Source: Ursus arctos (lineage: Eukaryota; Chordata; Mammalia; Carnivora; Ursidae). Taken from it: a DNA stretch of 64,000 bases. The notes beneath the pieces were generated by a model. The model had not been told where the DNA came from, did not search any database, and was given only the letters and a program-made list of their open reading frames with translations. The translations under genes were made by a program, and so were the position numbers. The stretch spans positions 54,568,444 through 54,632,443 of the forward strand of contig NW_026623067.1 in assembly GCF_023065955.2 (NCBI RefSeq), given 5' to 3'. This document shows positions 12,456-22,159 of this stretch, in pieces (position 1 is the first letter of the stretch; each line of letters opens with the position of its first letter).

Positions 12456-13040
12456 TTATAGAATCCCCCTTAATATCTCCTGTAGGGCTGGTTTCGTGGT
12501 TACGAAATTGGTCAATGACTGGCGATTCTGGAAGGTCTTTATCTCTCCGTCAATTCTGAATGACAGCCTTGCTGGATAAAGGATCCTTGGCTGCATGTTT
12601 TTCTCTGAAAGAGCTTTAAAAATTCCCCTGCCCCAACCCTTTCTCTCATTCCAGGTCTGTGTAGACAGGTCTGACGTAATTCTTTTTTTTTTTTTTTTCA
12701 AAGATTTTATTTATTTATTTGACAGAGATAGAGACAGCCAGCGAGAGAGGGAACACAAGCAGGGGGAGTGGGAGAGGAAGTGCAGGCTCCCAGTGGAGGA
12801 GCCTGATGTGGGGCTCGATCCCACAACGCTGGGATCACGCCCTGAGCCAAAGGCAGACGCCCAACCGCTGTGCCACCCAGGCGCCCCGGGTCTGACGTAA
12901 TTCTGATAACTTTGCCTTGGTATGTGAGAAATTTCTTTGCCCTGGCTGCTTTCAATACTGTGTCCTTGGATTTAATATTTGCGAAATGCACTATGATGTG
13001 ATGTGGCGTAGGTTTGTCGTGGTTGAGCTTGGGAGGGGTT
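12456..13040 (-). pseudogene. L1 ORF1 relic, C-terminal RNA-binding part, split by a SINE
   Basis: Complement encodes the ORF1p C-terminal region (nucleic-acid chaperone of the L1 RNP): an 'FANIKSKDTVLKAARAKKFL' stretch in the piece 12905-12991, then, after a SINE, 'EKNMQPRILYPARLSFRIDG' at 12540-12620 and a terminal KPALQEILRGIL segment. Comparison with the ORF1 in the full-length copy at 43.6-44.0 kb shows colinearity. The N-terminal coiled coil is missing because the insertion was 5'-truncated. The SINE at 12684-12888 interrupts the frame. The intergenic part between ORF1 and ORF2 lies at about 12065-12455. Confidence 0.88.
12684..12888 (-). mobile_element. Young Can-SINE nested in the inverted L1
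   Basis: Reverse orientation: poly-T, 'caaagattttatttatttat', CT-body complement 'gggaacacaagcagggggag', 'ggggctcgatcccaca' (box B complement), ending 'caggcgccccgg'. Perfect 16-bp TSD ggtctgacgtaattct at 12668-12683 and 12889-12904. Belongs to the subtype whose head reads 'ggttgggcgtctgcc'. Youngest layer at this locus: it lies inside a young L1, which lies inside an ancient L1. Confidence 0.96.
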
Positions 13041-14629
13041 GCATTTCTCTACACGAACAATGAGACTGAAAAAAGAGAAATTAGGGAATCCATCCCATTT
13101 ACAATAGCACCAAAAATCATACGTTACCTTGGAATTAACTTAACCAGAGACGTAAAGGATCTGTATTCTAGAAACTACAAATCACTCTTGGAAGGCATTG
13201 AAGAAGACCCAAAAAGATGGAAAAATATTCCATGCTCATGGTTCGGAAGAATTAACATAGTTAAAATGTCCATGCTACCCAGAGCAATCTACACTTTCAG
13301 TGCCATCCCGATCAAAATACCAATGACATTTTTCAAAGAACTGGAACAAACACCCCATAAGTTTGTCTGGAACCAGAAAAGGCCCCGAATCGCCAAGAAT
13401 TGTTGAAAAGGAAGAACAAAGCTGGGGGCATCACAATGCTGGGTTTCAAGCTGTACTACAAAGACAGCATGGTACTGCCACAAAAACAGACACATAGACC
13501 AATGGAACAGAATAGAGAACCCAGAAATGGACCCTCGGCTCTTTGGGTAACTAATCTTCGATAAAGCAGGAAAAAAAACATCCAGTGGAAAAAAAGACGT
13601 CTCTTCAATAAATGGTGCTGGGAAAATGGACAGCTCTATGCAAAAGAATGAAACTTGACCACTCTCTCACACCATACACAAAGATAAACTTCAAATGGAT
13701 GAAAGACCTCGATGTGAGACAGGAATCCATCAAAATCCTAGAGGAGAACATAGGCAGCAACCTGTACGACATCGGCCACAGCAACCTTTTTCAGGACACA
13801 TCGCCAAAGGCAAGAGAAACAAAAGATAAAATGAACTTGTGGGACTTCATCAAGATAAAAAGCTTCTGCACAGCCAAGGAAACAGTCAAAATAAGAGGCA
13901 GCCCACGGAATGGGAGAATATATTTGCAAATGATACTACAGATAAAAGACTAGTATCCAAGATCTACAAAGAACTTCTCAAACTCAATACAGCAGAAACA
14001 AATAAACAAATCATAAAATGGGCAGAAGATATGAACAGACACTTTTCCAATGAAGACATACAAATGGCTAACAGACATGAAAAAAATGTTCAAAATCATT
14101 AGCCATCAGGGACATTCAAATCAAAACCACATTGAGATACCACCTTACGGCAGTCAGAATGGCAAAAATGGACAAGGCAGGAAACAACAATGTTGGAGAG
14201 GATGTGGAGAAAGGGGATCCCTCTTACACTGTTGGTGGGAATGCAAGTTGGTACAGCCATTCTGGTAACAGTGTGGAGGTCCCTTAAAAAGTTAAAAATT
14301 GAGCTACCCTATGATCCAGCCATTGCACTGCTGGGTATTTACCCCAGAGATACAGACTTAATTAAGACAAGGGCCATACGCACCCCAATGTTCATAGCAG
14401 CATTGTCCACAATAGCTAAATCGTGGAAGGCGCCGAGATGCCCTTCAACAGATGACTGGATTAAGAAGCTGTGGTCCATATGTACAATGGAATATTACTC
14501 AGCTATCAAAAAGAACAATTTCTCAACATTTGCTGCAACATGGATGGCATTGGAGGAGATAATGCTAAGTGAAATAAGTCAGGCAGAGAAAGACAATTAT
14601 CATATGGTTTCTCTCATCTACGGAGCATA
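13041..14629 (+). pseudogene. L1 ORF2 relic, C-terminal half (direct arm)
   Basis: Continuation of ORF2 beyond the inversion point: [25 protein letters not shown]-like '[20 protein letters not shown]', '[20 protein letters not shown]' and the [10 protein letters not shown] region (13041-13405), then '[20 protein letters not shown]' and [11 protein letters not shown] (13645-13790). The end is the cysteine-containing C-terminal region with CWWECK-type residues (about 14210-14260) and 'MEYYSAIKKN' (14487-14516). Several stops and indels (13407, around 13953, around 14100) split the frame. About the last 540 codons of ORF2 are represented. Confidence 0.92.
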
Positions 14630-14868
14630 AGAAATAGGAAGATCGGTAGAAGAAGAAGGGATAAAGAAAGGGGGGTAATCAGAAGGGGGAATGAAGCATG
14701 AGAGACTCTGGACTCTGAGAATCAAACTGAGGGCTTCAGGGGTAGGGGTTGGGGGAATGGGATAGTCTGGTGATGGGTAGTAAGGAGGATACGTATTGCG
14801 TGGTGCACTGGGTGTTATACGCAACTAATGAATCATCGAACGTTACATAAAAAAAAATTAAAATTAAA
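14630..14868 (+). other. 3'UTR and tail of the twin-primed L1
   Basis: Purine-rich carnivore L1 3'UTR: 'gagactctggactctgagaa', 'aaactgagggcttcaggggt', 'tagtaaggaggatacgtatt', 'gcactgggtgttatac', 'gcaactaatgaatcatcgaa', then an A/T-rich tail to about 14868. The same 3' end recurs, alone, at 9.5, 21.9, 26.3, 27.3, 34.4 and 36.3 kb. Confidence 0.93.
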
Positions 14869-14883
14869 AAGTTATATTACCTG

Positions 14884-16055
14884 ATTTCAATATAGACCAT
14901 AAAGCAACAGTAAATAAGTCAGTCTGTTGCTGAAGTAAGGTTAGACAAATAGATGAATGGAATAAAATAGAATCCAGAAATAGAATCACACAATTGATTT
15001 TTGACAAGTGTTCCAAAGCAACTCAGTAAAGAAAGAAAAGTTTTCAACAAAAGGTGCTAGAACAATTAAATATCTGCATGGGAGGAAAAAAAAAAACCCT
15101 GAAAACAAACTCCTATCACTTATACACAGAATATATCAATAAAAACTAGTCTGGCAGAAAATATTCACAAAACATAAATCTGACAAGTTCTTATATCAAG
15201 TATATGAAAAAAATTCCTTTGATTCAATAATAAAAGGACAAAGAGCCCTATTAAAAATTGGGCAAAAGATTTGAGCAGACGTTTTACAAAGAAAAATGTA
15301 CAAATGGTCTATATAAATATGAAAAAGTGATAATTGCAATTAGTCATCAGGGAAATGAAGAATAAAACCACAGTGAGATATTACTACATACCTCCTAAGT
15401 TGTCTAAAATTAAAAAGACTGTTCACAGCTACTTCTGCTGAGGATGTGGAATAATAATACATTGCTAGTGAGAGGATAGAATGTTATACTATCCAAAGAA
15501 AAAGGTTTTGCAGATTAATTTTTTTTTTTTACAAAGTTAAACATGTACCTGGTTTATGATCCTTTTTCGTATTTAGCCAAGAAGAATGGAAGCAATCATC
15601 CCCTAACATATTGCTTAAGGTATATTTATGGCAGATTTGTTCTCAATAGCCTATAATTGAAAATATCCAAAATGTCTATTAAGAGGATAATGGATGAACA
15701 AATATGGTGCAGTCATATAATGTGATACTATTCAATAAAAAGGAACAAAGTAGTAATACACTCAGTGTCATGGTTGAATCTCACATACATGCTGAGCAAA
15801 AGAAACCAGACACACACCAAAAGAACATATGGGATGACTCCATTTGTATGACCTTCTAGTACAGCCAAAACTATTCTATGGAGGTAGAGATTAGTGCTGT
15901 TGTCAACTCTTTGGAGGAGGTGGGGCAGAAACTGACGGGGAAGGGACATTCAGGGGAAGTTCTCAGGCAATGGAAAAGTTCTGTATGGTGACATAGGTAA
16001 TGTTATACAGAATTATACATTTGTCAGAATTCATCAAACTGTGCAATTAAGAAAA
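14884..16055 (+). mobile_element. Ancient L1M, 3' section (continuation)
   Basis: Resumes the element broken at 10140: ORF2 remnants 'agatgaatggaataaaatag', 'tgacaagtgttccaaagcaa', 'tcaataataaaaggacaaag', 'aattgggcaaaagatttgag', 'gctgaggatgtggaataata', 'atggatgaacaaatatggtg' and a 3'UTR with 'gatgactccatttgtatgac' and 'gaggtagagattagtgctgt'. Contains many indels; no ORF. Confidence 0.85.
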
Positions 16056-16606
16056 AATGACATAATTTGAACTAATAGTAGAAAAAAACTAATGGCCACA
16101 AAAGAAGAGTCTACTCCTACCCAGAGAATGTAGCAGTAGGAAAGGGCACTGTACATCTTGAGGGATAGGAAGAGAGGGGAGGGGAAATTCGCAGCAGTTT
16201 CAAGCAGAAATGCACTGTTTCAGCAGGAAAGATACAAGATCTATGAGATTTTTTGGCCCTCCCTCACTCTAAATTGGAGGGTGTGGTGGCACTGAATTGA
16301 GGTGTTTTGGATCAGTTACGAGGTGACTCAGAGTTCATTTCCTTTCTGATTTATAGCTCATTCTTTAAAGTGTTGTCCAAAGCTAGTTTGGGAAGTAGAA
16401 TGGTAGATTGAGCACTCAGCCTTAAATCTAGCACCATCTCTGCTCTTCTGAGTTCATGTATTTGTATCAAATTCTTAACTCCTGTAGAGTTCAGCTGTGG
16501 AATAATTTAAATTTTATCAGATGATGCGGGTCCAGGATATTGGGATGTAGGAATGAAAAAGTGATGAGGAAAATATTGGTCATTATTTTTTGTCTATAAA
16601 AGTGTT

Positions 16607-16690
16607 TTCTGTCTCTCTCTCCCTCTCCCTCTCTCTGTCTCTCTCTCCTCCCTGTCTTTCTCTCTCTCCTCCCTGTCTTTCTCTCTCTCA
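16607..16690 (+). repeat. Pyrimidine (CT)n microsatellite with 21-bp tandem
   Basis: Almost pure C/T strand over ~84 bp with imperfect (TC)n. A 21-bp period is visible: 'cctccctgtcttt' occurs at 16647 and again at 16668. Polypurine/polypyrimidine tracts of this kind can adopt triplex DNA; that is family knowledge, not shown here. Confidence 0.93.
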
Positions 16691-17009
16691 GTGAAACTGG
16701 GCTGTTACAGTAACTGATTCATGTTGTTAGCTCTTATGTGAATATCTGTTTTGTTGCTAATTCTGGGTGTGTTTGCTCAAGTAACTGTGTTAACTATTAA
16801 AGCACTTACCATACGCTGACCCTTCCTTCACGTTTGTTCTTAAGATTTAGAGTGACTTCCCTTTAACAAGTAGCACTTTTATAAACCTAGCACCTCAGAT
16901 TGAAGATGGGTCTTTTAGTAGGGTTTTATTTAGAGAGAAATACTTAAAGTCCAGTCAATGTGTTTTTATTTTTCAGATTCTTCCCAAACTTATCAGGATA
17001 AAAAGTCTA

Positions 17010-17206
17010 GGGGCGCCTGGGTGGCACAGCGGTTAAGCGTCTGCCTTCGGCTCAGGGCGTGATCCCGGCGTTATGGGATCGAGCCCCACATCAGGCTCCT
17101 CCACTAGGAGCCTGCTTCTTCCTCTCCCACTCCCCCTGCTTGTGTTCCCTCTTTCGCTGGCTGTCTCTATCTCTGTCGAATAAATAAATAAAATCTTTAA
17201 AAAAAA
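17010..17206 (+). mobile_element. Young Can-SINE
   Basis: Complete: ggggcgcctgggtggcacag head with A-box-like tggcacagcgg, box-B-like ggatcgagccc, 'cacatcaggctcctcc', 'ccactccccctgcttgtgtt', 'gaataaataaataaaatctt' and A-tail. TSD aaaaagtcta at 17000-17009 and about 17207-17216. Almost identical to the SINE at 18472, same orientation. Confidence 0.96.
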
Positions 17207-17216
17207 AAAAAGTCTA

Positions 17217-18370
17217 ATTTAATTAATATTTGATTAAACCACGCTCTAAACAGGAAAGTTCCTTCATTGCTCTCCCATTAGCCCTGGGTTTTTTTTTTTT
17301 TTTTTTTCTTCAGCTTTTATCTTGGCCTGGTGTGTTCATGGCAACCCTTTGGGCCCAGTAATGACTCACCTCCATTGAGGCCATGGTTAAGCTTTAGGTG
17401 TTGATCACTCTGTGTTCTGTGCTTCACTAGCTGGGCTTTGGGCATCCTGAGGACAGGGGCTATGCTTTATCCCTCTTTAACTCCAAGAGTAGTGTCTAGT
17501 AAACCTTGCTAAATTTGCGCTGAATACACGGAAAATGAGAAATGAATGATAGTGAACAAATGAAGTAACCTTGTTAATTTCTTAAAGTTCCTTTAGGCTT
17601 TCAGAAAAAGATAAGTTTTGTTTTGTTTTGTTTTAAGAAAATTTACCAAAAACATCTTATAAAGGAACCTCCATTTTATATAGAGTTGTAATATATTTAA
17701 AACAATAAGTGAACTTGTTTTTATATCTGGAATAAATGAATTGCCAAGGATGAATATGAATACTTCTGCTTTATGTGGCATGAAAGAAGTCACCTTTCTT
17801 ATTACCCACAGTCTTGGGGCTGTGTCCTAGCTGAGTTGTCTCAATGACCCATTACAAGGCCATTTTTACCAACAAGCTACAAGGCTTGGTATAAACACAT
17901 AATACGTTTCTCAGGCTTGTGTGAAGAGGATTATTATATCTAATTGAGGAACATTACCTAGTATTTCAGCTTCATTTACATTCATGATCAGCTGAATGGC
18001 CAACATATGTTTGTCCTAATTATTTGCCCCAACAACGAGTACCCTAATTGTTTTTCTGAATAGAGATGGGGTTCTTGAGAGATAGAACTCCAGTATCGTC
18101 TGTGATTCATAAATGGGTTTTCTGTAGGTAGACATTTTCAACCATGCATCCATCTTCCAGGGCTTCCTGGCTGGGAAAGGGAAGCGCAGTGATATCTTAT
18201 GGAGCATGGGTTGGAGGAGAAAAGATTGCCTGGATATCATCAAGTTAAAAGACCCAGCACATTTTTTTGGTGATTCCTAGTATTCTTATAATTACTGTGC
18301 TTTCCTGAGGAGCCTCTGAGCTACACATTGGCGGGGTCACTATGTTTTGTCACTGTGTATCTCCTATCCC
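17217..18370. other. Mostly unassigned; possible L2 3' end inside
   Basis: 17290-17307 is a T-run. 17440-17550 ('catcctgaggacaggggcta', then 'gtgtctagtaaacc') resembles the L2 3' end (gagggcaggga...cagtgcctggcac) on the plus strand, weakly. The remainder, including 17620-17800 and 18000-18250, has only short frames without domains. Confidence 0.4.
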
Positions 18371-18453
18371 TTTTGCTGAGGATGTGGAACAACAGTACAT
18401 TACTGGTGAGAGAGTAAAATGTTGTACCCTCCAAAGAAAAGGATTTTCAGGTT
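18371..18453 (+). repeat. Displaced L1M segment, paralog of 15432-15515
   Basis: 'ttttgctgaggatgtggaac', 'agtacattactggtgagaga' and 'ccctccaaagaaaa' align with the old L1 at 15432-15515 ('tctgctgaggatgtggaata', 'tacattgctagtgagag', 'atccaaagaaaa') at roughly 80% identity. Both lack the ~12 nt that follow 'ggagcaac' in the usual L1 consensus. No flanking L1 sequence is visible on either side here. Confidence 0.7.
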
Positions 18454-18471
18454 AAAAAAATTTTTTTTCTA

Positions 18472-18662
18472 GGGGCGCCTGGGTGGCACAGTGGTTAAGC
18501 GTCTGCCTTCGGCTCAGGGCGTGATCCCGGCGTTATGGGATCGAGCCCCACATCAGGCTCCTCCGCTATGAGCCTGCTTCTTCCTCTCCCACTCCCCCTG
18601 CTTGTGTTCCCTCTCTCGCTGGCTGTCTCTATCTCTGTTGAATAAATAAATAAAAAAATCTT
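18472..18662 (+). mobile_element. Young Can-SINE
   Basis: Same subtype as 17010: 'ggggcgcctgggtggcacag', 'tggttaagcgtctgccttcg', 'gcgttatgggatcgagcccc', 'ctccgctatgagcctgcttc', 'aataaataaataaaaaaatc'. Flanked by A7T8-like duplicates (18454-18470 and from 18663), an insertion into an A/T-rich L1-type endonuclease site. Confidence 0.95.
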
Positions 18663-18884
18663 AAAAAAATTTTTTTTTTCCAGTTTGCACTTGGTGAACA
18701 AGTGATAAGTCATTGTCGAATGAATGGATGAATTGGGATATGCTGCTCAAGTAGATCAAATACTACTTAAAAGCAGTCTCTCCATCCTGATATTTAGAAA
18801 GCTGGACATGTAGTATTTCAGCTGGAAAGTTCTTGCATCACTTACTTTCCATTAATATTGTAGTTATTTAAGTGCCTATTTAAT

Positions 18885-18995
18885 CTTGCTACTAGATTGT
18901 CACTTTCTTGTCCAGAGGAATATTTTCTAATTTACGTTTACATTTCCTACAGTGCCTGTCCTTGTTCACCATCAATTAGGTCATTTGTTGAATGA
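18885..18995 (+). repeat. Possible L2 3' end
   Basis: 'tctagtccagagg'-like spacing around 'tgtccagaggaatatt', 'cctacagtgcctgtcc' and terminal 'tcatttgttgaatgaaagaa' follow the order of the L2 3' terminus (cacagtgcctggcaca ... tgttgaatgaatgaa). Diverged. Confidence 0.4.
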
Positions 18996-20735
18996 AAGAA
19001 TCATAAGGAGACCTGTAAAAGTTAAAGTGATATTTTTTGCTACCTACTTATTAATACTTTTTAAATATTTAATTGGAAAGCAAGGAATTTTATCTCCATT
19101 TGTATCATATCAATCAAGCATTTAGTCAGTGACCACTGCTCTTCTTCCTAGGCATGTGACATGTGTAGGTCCTTGAGGGTGCCTTGTGTAAGTAGGATAT
19201 AACGTGGGCAAGCACATCCTTCTGTGAGTTCTTAATTCCAGTATTCAGAATTTCTTTAATTATATTACCCTTCTATTAGACAAACGTGCTGATTCTTACA
19301 GAGTGCTGACAGGCAAAAGATGCTTTTAATTACATATCAATTTAGCTTATGATTAGTCAGCCACAAGATTCTAGTTATTAGAGAATCAAATTAAGTGTGT
19401 AGCCCTTGTGCTATGGACCTTGAGTCCTTGGTATCTGGCCTGTAATGATAAAGGTAAAAAGGTTCACTATTTGTTCCCACCCTGGGGAACACTTTGGCAG
19501 ATAGGTCTGTGAGCTTTCACTGACTCCTTGGACAGCCTCATTCAGCCTGAGATTATGTATGTCTCAACCCAAGGAAAATTCAGTGGTGTCTCATGTATTC
19601 CTCCAGTCTCTTTTCTGAGCTAAAATCTGAAAATGCCTTGTATTTGCATGTAGGAACAAGTGATCTACCCCTCAGATGGACTGGGGTTGACACATAGGTT
19701 TTGAATCCTTTTTGTTGTGGGAATGGGAATGGGGAAAATAGCAAAACAGAATTAGGGACAGGGATTAGCAAAATGTTCTATAAGTAGAACCAGAGAATAA
19801 AGGAGAAAAGTAGCAAGTAGAGAAACGGGGAAGAGCCAGAACCTTGATATATTCCAAAGTCTGAAGGCATGGCAAGTTTGAAAAAGGGGAAATCAACAGA
19901 GTTAACCACCTAGAGAACGCGGAAAATAAGAAATGAGAAAAGAAGCAATTTCACTCAAGAAGGCTATTGGAGATTCTGAAGTGCACCATTTTAGGGGAGG
20001 TCATGTGGAAATAAGCAGTGGAGAAGTGGAAGCAACGGCTATAATCCGCTTATTCTAGAAATGTAGCCGGGTTCTCTGGAAATCATTTTTCATGTCTGTT
20101 ACCTTTACTTTTCCTTTCTTTTGGCCCAGCTTGATTTATAAAAACTTTTCATATGAGTCAGGGCAGGAAAAGAATTTCCTGTAGCTGGGGAATCTGGGCA
20201 GAGTTGGCAAGGTCATCTCTTTGGCCATCTTCATGTTCAGTTTCTTTCTCTATTTTAATAACATTGGATGATGATGAGTGGTTCTTTTTTGACATTAGAA
20301 CTACTTTCATGGTTTCCACATGCAGTGAAATTAGATCTGAGTTACCAGAAGGGCAAGTTTGTTGGAATGCAGAAGTGACAGTGGGGAGGGGGTAGAAAAG
20401 AGGAAGCTGTGGAAGACAGTTGGGAACCCTAAGATTTGGGGGAGGTGGTAGTGGAGGCTGAGGGCCACACATTTATCACTGAGGCAGAGATTCAGGGGCT
20501 CAGTGCTTGGTGTTGGCCTTGAGATGGATAGGCTCTGTCAATGCTCTCGTAATGAAGGTCAAGAGAAAAGATTGCTAGTGGTTTTGCTCTTTCTGAGTTT
20601 CTGTGGCTGGGTGTGGCTCTGGCTTAGCCTGGGATGGGCCCAGTGACATTTTTATAGACACTGGTATTATTTTGTTGAAGTAGGGTCTGTTTACCACTTG
20701 CCACTTACTGCTTTAAGGGATGGTGGGGGAGGATA
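18996..20735. other. Unassigned non-coding stretch
   Basis: No named repeat is seen. Frames open on both strands at 20153-20472 (80 aa plus, 104 aa minus) overlap each other and have no recognised motif; the minus frame has a lysine/glutamate-rich end (KNHSSSSNVIKIEKETEHED). I regard coding as unlikely. Confidence 0.4.
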
Positions 20736-20737
20736 GT

Positions 20738-20955
20738 CGCTGGGTGGCCTAGAGGGTCAGAAGGCCTGGGTTCTCATGACCATTCTGTCTGATATTTCGC
20801 TACCACACAAACACCTTTGCCTTTCACTGAACATCTCTACCCAACTTCTCTAAATCTTAGCTTTATTGTCTGTAAAATGGCTTTAATAGTACCAGCCTAT
20901 CTTACAGGGTGATTATAGGGCCAGAAGAAATGTGTTAAAAAGGACTTTAAAACCA
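20738..20955 (+). repeat. MIR SINE
   Basis: Order of blocks: 'ggcctgggttctcatgacca', 'tttgcctttcactgaacatc', 'cttctctaaatcttagcttt', 'attgtctgtaaaatggcttt', 'aatagtaccagcctatctta', 'cagggtgattatagggcc'. Good match to the MIR core (cctgggttcgaatcc ... catctgtaaaatggggataataatagtacctacc). Confidence 0.78.
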
Positions 20956-21475
20956 AAAATGGAGTATTACTGAGCAAGGAAGGAAGGGAAGTAGAAGATA
21001 GTGAAGAATCCAGTCAGAGCTAAGCATCCCATCTTGTTCTCATTGCCCTCTCATCCCTGTGGGGGATAGCTGAGACCCAGCTTCCTTGTGGGCCCCATAA
21101 TTCAGCACAGCCAGGAAGTGAGGGGGTGAGCTCTAAAGCAAGAAATCAAAGCTCTGGGATTCTGTGGAGGCTCTAGTTTGTATAAAATGCCGTTCTTTGC
21201 ACCTAGCATATGTTTAGCACTCAGTAAATGTTTCTGTCATCCCCTCCTTCCACATTTTGTTTAGGTGTTTGTCTCCACTAAAACTGACAGAACCTTCCAA
21301 CCTGTGTCAGACCATTGCCAGTTCTAGTTAGTGGAATCATTGTGTATCGTCTACCATGCACAAGCTTTAAGATCCATAACAGAACGGCTGTTTCCAGGGA
21401 CTTGATGGCAGTGTACTGTGCAGTTGGTGAGAGAACTCAGTGTGGGGTTTGGCTTTAAACTATTTTTACCTTTAT
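20956..21475. other. Unassigned; possible MIR/L2 end near 21190-21235
   Basis: 'cacctagcatatgtttagca' with 'ctcagtaaatgtttctgtc' resembles the common end of MIR or L2 (cagcacatagtaggtgctcagtaaatg). Nothing else named. Confidence 0.35.
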
Positions 21476-21479
21476 TATA

Positions 21480-21850
21480 AAAAAAAAAAAAACCACAAAC
21501 AACTCTCCAGAAAACTTAGAAAGTGAGTAAATATAGAAAGAAAGCAGAAGTCATCAATATTTTACAACCCAGATGTAACAACTGTTAATATTTTGATGTG
21601 TTTTCTTCTATTTTCCTATTTATGGATGTGCATAGATATTTACATCAGCTAGAACATTTTGTCTACCCTTTTTCTCTACTTAGTAATATATAATGAACAT
21701 TTTCCCATAGTGCTAAAATTTGTTAAAAAAACAATAGGTATATGATACTTCATCATATGGATATAGTTTTGTTCACTGCTATTTTTCTTTGATCTGGTTT
21801 TTTGTTTATGCCAGGTTTGTAGAACAATAATAATAGTTTTATGTATTTTT
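21480..21850. repeat. Ancient interspersed repeat, family unassigned
   Basis: A14 run at 21478-21493, then 'caacccagatgtaacaactg', 'ttaatattttgatgtgtttt', 'atatataatgaacattttcc' and 'tacttcatcatatggatata'. I recognise this as an old mammalian repeat (ataaccactgttaacattttggtgtatttcc type) but cannot name the family with certainty. Confidence 0.45.
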
Positions 21851-21890
21851 GAAATTAAATCAAGTAATACACCAGTGTATTGTCATTTTA

Positions 21891-21991
21891 TTTTATTTTA
21901 ATTTTTTAAATAATTTTTTTATTATATAATGTTAGTCATCATACAGTACATCCCTAGTTTTTGATGTAAAGTTCCATGATTCATTACTTGC
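21891..21991 (-). mobile_element. 5'-truncated young L1 (3' end only)
   Basis: Complement of the L1 tail: 'ttttttattatataatgtta', 'gtcatcatacagtacatcc', 'ctagtttttgatgtaaagtt', 'ccatgattcattacttg'. TSD gtattgtcatttta (21877-21890) and gtattttcatttta (21992-22005), 13/14. Confidence 0.9.
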
Positions 21992-22020
21992 GTATTTTCA
22001 TTTTAAAAGTCTCAATTAAG

Positions 22021-22156
22021 GGTTGCCTGGGTGGCTCAGTTAGTTAAGTGTCTGTTTTCAGCTCAGGTCATGGTCTCAGGGTCCTGGGATGGACCCTCGC
22101 ATTGGGCTCCCTGCTCAGCAGTGAGTCTGCTTCTCCCTCTTTCCCTCCCACCTAGA
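22021..22156 (+). mobile_element. Older Can-SINE, 3'-truncated
   Basis: 'gggttgcctgggtggctcag', 'ttagttaagtgtctgttttc', 'agctcaggtcatggtctcag', 'ggtcctgggatggaccc', 'cattgggctccctgctcagc', 'gagtctgcttctccctcttt'. It ends before the AATAAA-type tail, so the 3' end has been lost. It starts only ~30 bp after the L1 tail at 21891. Confidence 0.88.
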
Positions 22157-22159
22157 ATT

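Larger units (their letters stand above)
10141..14883. mobile_element. Young L1 with 5' inversion (twin priming), inserted in L1M
   Basis: A single L1 insertion in two arms. 10156-13040 reads on the minus strand (ORF1 C-terminal region through the RT domain of ORF2). About 13038-14868 reads on the plus strand (rest of ORF2, 3'UTR, A-rich tail). Together the arms make one continuous element. Flanks aagttctgttacctg (10141-10155) and aagttatattacctg (14869-14883) match 13/15 and are the likely TSD. At the inversion point about 15 bp (gttgcatttctatac-like) is present in both arms, and the outer arm junction shares 'gtt' (13038-13040). Total L1 content is about 4.5 kb once the nested SINE is removed; the 5'UTR and ORF1 start are absent. 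Confidence 0.93.

Noticed and set aside
17010..17110. tRNA-like sequence (A-box/B-box-like) at SINE heads
   Set aside because: It is the tRNA-Lys-derived head of Can-SINEs; no intact cloverleaf or anticodon arm, so no tRNA gene called.
20153..20472. 80-codon plus and 104-codon minus overlapping frames
   Set aside because: No motif, no splice context; the minus frame begins in a proline-rich low-complexity run.
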